DNA of 5,190 nucleotides from an uncultured Oscillospiraceae bacterium (GCA_910588975.1 CAJUSE010000055.1:1-5190); one strand, 5' to 3'; positions 1-5,190 are shown, counted from the first letter of the stretch. Made by a program: numbers and translations. The notes: generated by a model from the sequence alone, not told the origin.

Positions 1-755
<755 letters not shown>

Positions 756-771
756 GAAGATCTATCATTCA

Positions 772-809
772 GCCCTCACCGGCCGTCAGGGCGGTGAGGG
801 CCTTTATTT
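772..809 (+). terminator. Intrinsic terminator of secA
   Basis: A perfect 10-bp stem pairs GCCCTCACCG (772-781) with CGGTGAGGGC (792-801) around a 10-base loop, followed directly by the T-rich tract CTTTATTTA. It lies 17 bases after the secA stop. It should separate secA from pgeF. Confidence 0.9.
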
Positions 810-825
810 AAGGGAAAGCGTTAGT

Positions 826-834
826 TGACATAAT
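826..834 (+). promoter_or_regulatory. Possible extended -10 promoter for pgeF
   Basis: After the secA terminator a new promoter is needed for pgeF. TGaCATAAT at 826-834 fits an extended -10 box (TGn followed by 5 of 6 matches to TATAAT), which would start transcription near 841. That leaves a very short leader starting at the ribosome binding site. No good -35 is seen 16-18 bases upstream. The overlapping TTGACA (825-830) is a perfect -35 sequence, but a matching -10 would fall over the start codon and is poor (TCTATG). The assignment is therefore weak. Confidence 0.3.
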
Positions 835-851
835 TAAGAAAGGAGCCCTCT

Positions 852-1667
852 ATGGATCTCATTGATGTCACTCTGGGCCAGGTCCCCTTTCAGGTGTCCC
901 TGCCTATGACTGCGGCGGGGGTGCCCCATGGCTTTACTACCCGCCTAGGCGGGGTGTCCCAGGGGATCTATGAATCCCTCAATCTGGGGATGGGCCGGGG
1001 GGATGCGCCGGAGAACGTCCGGGAAAATTACCGCCGGGTCTGCGAGGCGTTTTCGGTTGACATAACTAAAATGACGTTCTCCAATCAGGTCCATGGGGAT
1101 GTGGTGCGCCCTGTTACCGCCGAGGATGCCGGGAAGGGACTGGACCGCCCGGTGGACTATGAGGCCGACGGACTGGTCACCGATGTGCCCGGCCTAACTC
1201 TGGTGGTGTTCGGGGCCGACTGCCTGCCTGTTTTGCTCTGCGACCCGGTACGCCGGGTGGTGGCTGCCGCCCACGCCGGATGGCGGGGAACGGCGCTGGG
1301 CATCGTGGAGCGGGCGGTGGAGCGGATGGTGAATGACTACGGCTGCCGGCCCGAACATATTTTGGCTGCCATCGGACCGGGCATCTCCAAGTGCTGCTTT
1401 GAGACCGGCGAGGACGTGCCCCGGGCCATGACAGAAGCTCTGGGGGAGGCCGCCCTTCCTTTTATTACCGCCGACGGCGGCGGGAAGTATCACGTGGATC
1501 TGAAGGGAATCAATGCCCTGCGGTTGGAGCGGGCGGGGGTCCCGGCCACGCATATAGATGTTTCTCCGGATTGTACGTTATGTAAACCTGAAAAATATTG
1601 GTCCCACCGATATACCAAGGGCCAGAGAGGTAGTCAGGCCGGCTTGATCTGTCTGCCAGAGACCTGA
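852..1667 (+). CDS. pgeF: PgeF/YfiH family multicopper-fold protein (peptidoglycan editing factor / purine nucleoside phosphorylase)
   Basis: The 271-residue product is full length for the YfiH (DUF152, 'laccase domain') family. Members have been described as polyphenol oxidases, as peptidoglycan editing factor PgeF, which keeps non-canonical residues out of the cell-wall stem peptide, and as purine nucleoside phosphorylases. Which activity applies here cannot be read from the sequence. Family blocks in order are GFTTRLGGVSQG (27-38), NQVHG (78-82), ADGLVTDVPG (105-114), FGADCLPVLL (120-129), AAHAGWRGT (139-147), IGPGISKCCFE (about 174-184) and the C-terminal CTLCKPEKYWSHR with GQRGSQAGLICL. 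The metal site typical of the family, His81, Cys124 and His141, is intact. No signal peptide is seen, so it is cytosolic. The ATG at 852 is supported by AAAGGAG at 839-845, 6 bases upstream. Two stretches of unusually A+T-rich codons (about 1056-1075 and 1576-1620) stand out against the G+C-rich remainder; each carries a copy or near copy of the TTATGTAAAC-type motif. No clear terminator follows. Confidence 0.93.
   Translation: MDLIDVTLGQVPFQVSLPMTAAGVPHGFTTRLGGVSQGIYESLNLGMGRGDAPENVRENYRRVCEAFSVDITKMTFSNQVHGDVVRPVTAEDAGKGLDRPVDYEADGLVTDVPGLTLVVFGADCLPVLLCDPVRRVVAAAHAGWRGTALGIVERAVERMVNDYGCRPEHILAAIGPGISKCCFETGEDVPRAMTEALGEAALPFITADGGGKYHVDLKGINALRLERAGVPATHIDVSPDCTLCKPEKYWSHRYTKGQRGSQAGLICLPET
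1577..1588 (+). repeat. XerD-arm-like motif copy 1, inside pgeF
   Basis: GTTATGTAAACC. Its first 11 bases are identical to those at 1715-1725. It lies in codons for Thr-Leu-Cys-Lys-Pro of the conserved C-terminal CTLC block, so it is also coding. TTATGTAAAC matches the XerD half-site of the Bacillus subtilis dif site as I recall it. The sequence upstream does not look like a XerC arm. Confidence 0.55.
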
Positions 1668-1698
1668 GGGGAAGGGATATCGGGAGATGAGAAATGGA

Positions 1699-1726
1699 AC
1701 CACCTCATAAAATAGTTATGTAAACT
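1699..1726 (+). repeat. XerD-arm-like motif copy 2, possible dif-like 28-mer
   Basis: TTATGTAAACT at 1716-1726 is, from memory, an exact 11/11 match to the XerD arm of B. subtilis dif. With the usual 6-base centre (1710-1715, AAATAG), the XerC-arm position is 1699-1709, ACCACCTCATA, which matches about 6 of 11 bases of the B. subtilis XerC arm. A degenerate XerC arm is common in dif-like sites used by integrating elements. It may equally be a regulatory motif. Confidence 0.4.
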
Positions 1727-1739
1727 TAAAATAGATATA

Positions 1740-1767
1740 GTTTACATAAATAAAAATTATGTAAATT
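1740..1767 (+). repeat. Inverted pair of the same motif (GTTTACATAA / TTATGTAAAT)
   Basis: GTTTACATAA (1740-1749) is the exact reverse complement of TTATGTAAAC at 1716-1725. It faces TTATGTAAAT (1757-1766) across a 7-base spacer, and the arms differ at one end base. The geometry (two 11-base arms around a 6-base centre, 1740-1750 and 1757-1767) is that of a tyrosine-recombinase core site. It could also be a dyad operator, since it lies 33 bases upstream of the likely start of the first lipoprotein gene and contains TTTACA, a near -35 box. Confidence 0.5.
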
Positions 1768-1799
1768 TATAAATGGTGAACGCCGGACGGGAGGGGGCT

Positions 1800-2540
1800 A
1801 TGTTGTCACATTGTGATAAATCCGTGAGGGCTCTGACTTTGATGCTGGCCCTGGTTTTGGCGGGATGTGGGCCACGAGAGGCGGAGGTCACCCCCACGCC
1901 GGAGGTGGCGCCCGGCCCTACGACGGGGGATTTGCCACCTTTGGTGGAAGAAGAAGGCCCATCCCAAATGGAGCCGCTACCCATTGAGACAGAAGGGACT
2001 ACATTTGTGGCCGACATGGAAAGTCCGGTGGTGGAGCGGTATCGGATCGAGTATGAGGACCCGGAGCGCCTGCATTTGGATATTGCCATTCCTCGGGTGG
2101 TGGAAAATGTCCTTGGTGCTACGGAAATCAACGCTCAGATCGAGACAGATTACGCCTACTTTATTGACCGACCTCCCCAGGAATATAGAGAGTGGGATCT
2201 GGAATTTTCCCATCCACTGGTTCAAATCAAGTATGGCCTTTACCAATGGGAGGGCCTTTATGAGCTGTGTATTTGGGGGCAGGAATGGGCGTTGGAGGGA
2301 TCGGGGCCGCTTCTCTGGACCTCAGTTTATAGCTGGGACCCCCAGGACGGGACCATTTTGTCTCTGGAGGAATTGCTTGACCGCTTTGATTATACCACCC
2401 AGGATGTGGAGCGCATCTTTCGGGAAAAGATGGTGGAACCAGAGGATGTGGGGGTTTATACTTGGGGAGACATTCAAAAAGGGTGGTTTTACATTGATGA
2501 GGCGGGAGAGCTTGCCTTTACTGTAAGCCTTTACGCATAG
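1800..2540 (+). CDS. Lipoprotein with RsiV/DUF3298-like extracellular domain
   Basis: The 246-residue product starts at ATG 1800, preceded by GGGAGGGGG at 1789-1797. An upstream in-frame ATG at 1773 lacks a ribosome binding site and would lengthen the signal peptide unnaturally. Residues 1-22 form a lipoprotein signal peptide (basic residues K7 and R10, then a hydrophobic core) ending in the lipobox LAGC with Cys23 as the lipidated residue, so the mature protein should sit on the outer membrane face. A Thr/Pro/Glu-rich tether follows (about 24-70). The remainder, rich in aromatic and acidic residues, resembles the DUF4163/DUF3298 region found in RsiV-type proteins and PdaC: an N-terminal strand-rich part, then WDPQDGTILSLEELLDRFDY and a C-terminal WFYIDEAGELAFTVSLYA. 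That assignment is by pattern only. No anti-sigma domain or transmembrane anchor is present. G+C is visibly lower than in its neighbours (about 48% in 2161-2220). It is the first gene of an operon with the next lipoprotein. Confidence 0.75.
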   Translation: MLSHCDKSVRALTLMLALVLAGCGPREAEVTPTPEVAPGPTTGDLPPLVEEEGPSQMEPLPIETEGTTFVADMESPVVERYRIEYEDPERLHLDIAIPRVVENVLGATEINAQIETDYAYFIDRPPQEYREWDLEFSHPLVQIKYGLYQWEGLYELCIWGQEWALEGSGPLLWTSVYSWDPQDGTILSLEELLDRFDYTTQDVERIFREKMVEPEDVGVYTWGDIQKGWFYIDEAGELAFTVSLYA

Positions 2541-2547
2541 GAGGGAG
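2539..2547 (+). promoter_or_regulatory. Ribosome binding site overlapping the upstream stop codon
   Basis: AGGAGGGAG begins inside the TAG stop of the upstream lipoprotein gene and ends 5 bases before the GTG start at 2553 (the GGAGG core at 2540-2544 is 8 bases away). It fixes the GTG as the start of the second lipoprotein and suggests translational coupling of the pair. Confidence 0.8.
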
Positions 2548-2552
2548 AGACG

Positions 2553-4088
2553 GTGGCAAAAAGAAGGAATTTATTTGCAGGTGCCCTCTGTCTGGCGCTG
2601 TTTCTTTCTGCATGCGGCAAGCCGGAAACAGATCCTACCCCCACGCTGGAGGTGACGCCCAGTCCGGCGGTAGAGGTTCGGGGGCAGGAATTTGTGCTGC
2701 CCTACTCGGCAGCGGGAGGATTTCACCCCATCACAGGGAGCAACCGCATCAATCTGACCCTGGCCCCCCTGCTCTACGAAGGGCTTTTTAGCGTGGACAA
2801 TACCTTTACCGCTCAACTGGAGCTGTGCAGCGGTTATTCCGTCAGCGAGGACGGACTTGTCTGGACCTTCCGACTGGAGAAGCGGACCTTTTCTGATGGC
2901 AGCCCGCTGACAGGAGTCGAAGCGGCGGCCTCTCTTAATGCCGCCCGGCAGAGCCAACGGTTTCAGAGCCGGCTGCGGGATATCACCCGGGTGACGGCGG
3001 GGGAGGGGGAGGTCACGGTGACCCTCTCCCGGCCCAATGGGGATCTGCCCAGCCTGCTGGATGTGCCCATCGTCAAGGAGACGGAGGACCCCCAGCGGCC
3101 CCTGGGGACGGGCCATTACCGCCTGGAGGAGCAGGGGGAGGGGCTGGCCATTCGGCTGGTGGAGCCCTGGGCCCAGCTTGACGCCATTGCCCTGCGGCCC
3201 ATCGCTGCCGAGGATGATCTGGTCTACGCCTTTGACACCCGGGAGATCTCCCTGGTGAATGTGGACCTGACAGGGACCAATGCCCTGGGTTATTCGGGGC
3301 GCTACGAGACTACGGACTACCCCACCACCACCCTGCTCTATGTGGGCTATAACCTCCGCTCCGAGGTCTGCCGGGAGGAGACGGTGCGCCGGGCCATCGC
3401 TCTGGCGCTGGACCGGCAGGAGGTGGCGGGGCGGCTGCTGGCCGGCCACGCCGTGGCCTCTGCCCTGCCCATCCACCCGGCGTCCCCTCTCTATGACAGC
3501 GACCTGGCCGATGGGGCCAAGACCGATCTGGGCGCTGCCCGGGCCCTGCTGGAGGGAGAGGGGTGGAGCTATGACGAGGCGGGCCGGCTACGCCGGGGAC
3601 GAAGTGGGTTGACCCTGCGGCTGGCGGTAAATCAGGAGAACACCTATAAGGTGGCGGTGGCCGAGGCTCTGGCCGGGGACCTGACCGAGCTTGGCTGCGA
3701 GGTGACGGTGGAAAAGCTGCCCTGGGACGATTTTGTCTCCGCATTGAACAGGCGGGATTTTGACCTCTACTTGGGAGAGACCACCCTCACTGCCGATTTT
3801 GACCTGGAGGCCCTGCTGGCTCCGGGGGGCAGCTTAAACTATGGCGGCTGCCAGGATGGGGAGTTGAGTGAGCTGCTGGCCGCTTTCCGTGGGGCGGTGG
3901 GGGAGGAACGGCAACAGGCCGCTTCCGCCCTCTGTACTCGGTTGGGACAGGTGGCCCCCATTACCCCACTGTGCTTCAAGAACGGCTCTCTGCTCACCCA
4001 GTGGGGACAGGTGCGGGGGACCAAGCCCGCCCCCACCCAGCGGAATGTGTTTGCCGGCTTTGATGAGTGGCAGATCGACCTTGAATGA
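2553..4088 (+). CDS. Solute-binding lipoprotein of the peptide/nickel ABC family (SBP_bac_5)
   Basis: The 511-residue product is the usual size for extracellular binding proteins of oligopeptide/nickel-type ABC importers (OppA/DppA/NikA fold). The GTG start has an excellent ribosome binding site. Residues 1-20 are a signal peptide (KRR, then a hydrophobic core) ending in lipobox LSAC with Cys21. A Thr/Pro tether follows (PTPTLEVTPSPAVEV, about 28-42). Family blocks are LAPLLYEGLFSVD (70-82), SVSEDGLVWTFRL (96-108) with FSDGSPLTG (113-121), PLGTGHYRL, VRRAIALALDRQEVA (278-292), LPIHPASPLYD, and the second-lobe strand/helix pattern near WDDFVSALNRRDFDLYLGET. Ligand specificity cannot be told from the sequence. 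No permease or ATPase gene lies nearby, so it either docks to a transporter encoded elsewhere or serves as a sensor or chaperone. The gene is very G+C-rich (about 73% in 3121-3180). It is probably co-transcribed with the preceding lipoprotein gene. Confidence 0.92.
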   Translation: MAKRRNLFAGALCLALFLSACGKPETDPTPTLEVTPSPAVEVRGQEFVLPYSAAGGFHPITGSNRINLTLAPLLYEGLFSVDNTFTAQLELCSGYSVSEDGLVWTFRLEKRTFSDGSPLTGVEAAASLNAARQSQRFQSRLRDITRVTAGEGEVTVTLSRPNGDLPSLLDVPIVKETEDPQRPLGTGHYRLEEQGEGLAIRLVEPWAQLDAIALRPIAAEDDLVYAFDTREISLVNVDLTGTNALGYSGRYETTDYPTTTLLYVGYNLRSEVCREETVRRAIALALDRQEVAGRLLAGHAVASALPIHPASPLYDSDLADGAKTDLGAARALLEGEGWSYDEAGRLRRGRSGLTLRLAVNQENTYKVAVAEALAGDLTELGCEVTVEKLPWDDFVSALNRRDFDLYLGETTLTADFDLEALLAPGGSLNYGGCQDGELSELLAAFRGAVGEERQQAASALCTRLGQVAPITPLCFKNGSLLTQWGQVRGTKPAPTQRNVFAGFDEWQIDLE

Positions 4089-4113
4089 AGTTATAACGAT
4101 TTTCTGACACTGT

Positions 4114-4140
4114 GCCCCACCTCCTTGACGGAGGTGGGGC
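4114..4140 (+). terminator. Strong hairpin after the lipoprotein operon, probable terminator
   Basis: A perfect 11-bp stem pairs GCCCCACCTCC (4114-4124) with GGAGGTGGGGC (4130-4140) around the 5-base loop TTGAC. It lies 25 bases after the stop of the binding-protein gene. The following bases, TGGCGTTTAT, are only partly T-rich, so termination may be incomplete. The stem and loop overlap the promoter of the next gene. Confidence 0.65.
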
Positions 4141-4153
4141 TGGCGTTTATAAT
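4125..4153 (+). promoter_or_regulatory. Sigma-A type promoter of the response regulator gene
   Basis: TTGACG (4125-4130, 5 of 6 matches) and TATAAT (4148-4153, perfect) are separated by the ideal 17 bases. Transcription should start near 4160, giving a leader of about 90 bases before the ATG at 4252. The -35 box forms the loop of the preceding hairpin. Confidence 0.85.
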
Positions 4154-4166
4154 AGAGATATAAACG
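4144..4166 (+). promoter_or_regulatory. Dyad over the -10 box and start site, candidate operator
   Basis: CGTTTATA (4144-4151) and TATAAACG (4159-4166) form a perfect 8-bp inverted repeat with a 7-base spacer. It overlaps the -10 box and the predicted transcription start, where a bound protein would block RNA polymerase. The binding factor is unknown. In RNA only the second half would lie near the 5' end, so a DNA operator is more likely than an RNA hairpin. Confidence 0.5.
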
Positions 4167-4251
4167 ACAATATATGCCTGGGTGACTACAACTGCAACCC
4201 GTTGAAAATAAAGGAGAGACAGAGATAGACACGGGAGAGGGGGAACGGAGC

Positions 4252-4941
4252 ATGGATGCCAATATTTTAGTGGTGGATGATGAGAGCGAGATCGCCGATC
4301 TGGTGTCGGTATATCTTCGGGGGGAGGGCTTCACTGTCTTTCCCTGCGGCACGGGGACCCAGGCACTGGAGATCGTCAACCGGGAGCATATCGACCTGGC
4401 GGTGCTGGATGTGATGTTGCCCGACATCTCGGGCACCACCCTCTGCGCCGAAATTCGCCGGACCCATCAATTCCCCATCCTTATGCTCACCGCTAAGAGT
4501 GAGGACACCGATAAAATCGCCGGGCTGACGGTGGGGGCTGACGACTACATGACCAAGCCCTTCAGTCCCCTGGAGCTGGTGGCCAGGGTAAAGGCCCAGC
4601 TGCGGCGGTACACCAGCTACAACGGAACCGAGCGGACGGAGGGGGAGGAGCTTAACGTCCACGGTTTGACCATCAACCGCTCTACGCATCAGTGCTGGCT
4701 CTATGACGAGCTGCTGAATTTGACCCCCATCGAATTTGATATTCTGTGGCTGCTGTGTGCCAACCGGGGGAAGGTCATCTCGGCCGAGGAGCTGTTTGAA
4801 ACGGTGTGGGGAGAGAAGTATCTGGACCGGAACAACACCGTGATGGTCCACATTCGTCGGCTTCGGGAGAAGCTGCGGGAACCGGGCAGAGACCCCAAAT
4901 TTATCAAGACGGTGTGGGGCGTGGGATATAAAGTGGAGTAA
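4252..4941 (+). CDS. VanR-like OmpR/PhoB-family response regulator
   Basis: The 229-residue product is a complete two-domain response regulator that, when phosphorylated by a histidine kinase, binds DNA and controls transcription. The receiver domain (1-120) has the acidic pair D9/D10, the phospho-accepting D53 in LAVLDVMLP, the switch residue T80 and K102 in DDYMTKPFSPLEL. The winged-helix DNA-binding domain (about 130-229) contains LTPIEFDILWLL (157-168), NNTVMVHIRRLREKL and the C-terminal FIKTVWGVGYKVE. By recollection the sequence is close to VanR of vancomycin-resistance clusters (shared patterns DDESEIADLV, ADDYMTKPF, VKAQLRRY and IKTVWGVGYK), but VanR-type regulators also control many other envelope functions. 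The start ATG follows GAGAGGGGGAACGGAG; the best spaced purine block is GGGGGA, about 7 bases upstream. A second AAAGGAG (4210-4216) has no start codon at a useful distance. No sensor kinase follows: the next gene is a tRNA. Confidence 0.95.
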   Translation: MDANILVVDDESEIADLVSVYLRGEGFTVFPCGTGTQALEIVNREHIDLAVLDVMLPDISGTTLCAEIRRTHQFPILMLTAKSEDTDKIAGLTVGADDYMTKPFSPLELVARVKAQLRRYTSYNGTERTEGEELNVHGLTINRSTHQCWLYDELLNLTPIEFDILWLLCANRGKVISAEELFETVWGEKYLDRNNTVMVHIRRLREKLREPGRDPKFIKTVWGVGYKVE

Positions 4942-4955
4942 AGGAAAAATTTTTG

Positions 4956-4984
4956 TTGACAATCGCTTCAATATCGGGTATACT
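4956..4984 (+). promoter_or_regulatory. Strong promoter of the tRNA genes
   Basis: TTGACA (4956-4961, perfect) and TATACT (4979-4984, 5 of 6) are separated by 17 bases. Transcription should begin near 4991, about 20 bases before tRNA-Met. The -35 box lies 14 bases after the response-regulator stop, and no terminator is seen between them. Confidence 0.9.
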
Positions 4985-5011
4985 GGTTCATGCCCTGTTC
5001 GTGGGATATAT

Positions 5012-5088
5012 GGCGGCATAGCTCAGTTGGCTAGAGCGCACGGTTCATACCCGTAAGGTCCCCGGTTCAAATCCAGGTGCCGCTACCA
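5012..5088 (+). tRNA. tRNA-Met(CAU), elongator type
   Basis: The cloverleaf folds as acceptor GGCGGCA (5012-5018) with TGCCGCT (5078-5084), including the G1-U72 pair also found in Bacillus elongator tRNA-Met; discriminator A and encoded CCA (5086-5088); D stem GCTC/GAGC; anticodon loop TTCATAC with anticodon CAT at 5046-5048; T loop TTCAAAT (5066-5072). The acceptor pairing and the lack of the three G-C pairs of initiator anticodon stems argue for the elongator. Two C-A mismatches occur: 5039-5055 at the top of the anticodon stem and 5063-5075 in the T stem. Confidence 0.93.
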
Positions 5089-5090
5089 TT

Positions 5091-5131
5091 TCTCCACGGG
5101 GCGCCCGGTGGCGTCCCGTGGGGAGTTTCCT
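5091..5131 (+). terminator. Hairpin between the two tRNA genes, possible terminator or processing element
   Basis: TCTCCACGGG (5091-5100) pairs with CCCGTGGGGA (5115-5124) in a 10-bp stem with one G-U pair, followed by GTTTCCTTCT. The pyrimidine tract is interrupted, and I see no separate promoter for tRNA-Glu. Partial read-through or RNA processing between the tRNAs is therefore more likely than full termination. Confidence 0.55.
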
Positions 5132-5139
5132 TCTCCGAT

Positions 5140-5190
5140 GGCCCGTTGGTCAAGTGGTTAAGACACGGCCCTTTCACGGCTGTAACATGG
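5140..5190 (+). tRNA. tRNA-Glu(UUC), 3' end cut by window
   Basis: GGCCCGT (5140-5146) is the 5' acceptor strand, followed by the D arm with GTC/GAC stem (5149-5151, 5162-5164) and loop AAGTGGTTAA. The anticodon stem CGGCC/GGCTG holds loop CTTTCAC with anticodon TTC at 5173-5175. The variable loop and start of the T arm (GTAACATGG) reach the window end. The sequence matches the common bacterial tRNA-Glu pattern. Confidence 0.92.

Noticed and set aside
1686..1708. ATGAG/CTCAT pairing after pgeF as a terminator
   Set aside because: The stem is only 5 bp with a 13-base loop and has no T-tract.
1773..1799. Upstream ATG at 1773 as start of the first lipoprotein
   Set aside because: No ribosome binding site precedes it, whereas ATG 1800 has GGGAGGGGG at the right distance and gives a normal 22-residue signal peptide.
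2230..2262. Repeated GGCCTTTA within the first lipoprotein gene
   Set aside because: It is a short coding coincidence (GLY/GLY codon context) with no third copy or symmetry.
2571..3476. Long open frame on the minus strand (301 codons) opposite the solute-binding protein
   Set aside because: It is rich in Gly, Pro, Gln and Arg with no recognisable domain, and lies wholly opposite a well-supported family gene in G+C-rich DNA, where antisense frames stay open by chance.
4167..4251. Leader of the response regulator as a riboswitch or leader-peptide gene
   Set aside because: Only tiny frames are present (ATG CCT GGG TGA at 4174; GTG at 4182 with 7 codons before its stop) without ribosome binding sites, and I see no stable or recognisable riboswitch fold.
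4267..5019. Minus-strand open frame (250 codons) opposite the response regulator and running into the tRNA region
   Set aside because: It is a shadow of the regulator's codon structure, overlaps the tRNA promoter and shows no domain.
5012..5088. CAU tRNA as initiator tRNA or as tRNA-Ile2 (lysidine type)
   Set aside because: It lacks the three consecutive G-C pairs of the initiator anticodon stem, and its acceptor and loop sequences match elongator tRNA-Met.

Overview
The window most resembles a piece of chromosome from a G+C-rich gut Clostridia bacterium, probably Oscillospiraceae (Flavonifractor/Lawsonibacter-like). This is an inference from a Gram-positive type SecA, lipobox lipoproteins, strong AGGAGG-type ribosome binding sites, a VanR-like response regulator, CCA-encoding tRNA-Met and high G+C in most genes. 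All genes I can support lie on the + strand.

Layout: (1) the 3' third of secA (1-755), closed by a clear intrinsic terminator; (2) a complete pgeF/YfiH-type multicopper-fold gene (852-1667); (3) an A+T-rich gap (1668-1799) that holds several copies of a 10-11 base motif identical or nearly identical to the XerD arm of Firmicutes dif sites, with one further copy inside the 3' end of pgeF; (4) a two-gene lipoprotein operon: a secreted lipoprotein with an RsiV/DUF3298-like domain (1800-2540), then 12 bases later a peptide/nickel-type solute-binding lipoprotein (2553-4088) with no permease or ATPase genes beside it; (5) a compact regulatory junction (4114-4166) in which an 11-bp perfect hairpin carries the -35 box of the next promoter in its loop and a perfect 8-bp dyad overlaps the -10 box and the predicted start of transcription; (6) a VanR-like OmpR/PhoB response regulator (4252-4941) with no sensor kinase directly after it; (7) a strong promoter driving tRNA-Met(CAU), a hairpin spacer, and tRNA-Glu(UUC), which is cut by the window end.

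How the parts relate: secA and pgeF are housekeeping genes (protein export; cell-wall precursor quality control or purine nucleoside phosphorolysis). The two lipoproteins look co-expressed and translationally coupled, and they share the same Thr/Pro-rich tether just after the lipid-anchored cysteine, which suggests that they act together on the outer face of the membrane. The VanR-like regulator has its own promoter and may be controlled through the dyad. No link between regulator and lipoproteins is shown by the sequence. I found no CRISPR array, transposase or intact mobile element. The best candidate for something undescribed is the cluster of dif/XerD-arm-like repeats between pgeF and the lipoprotein operon, and the compact hairpin/promoter/dyad junction before the response regulator.
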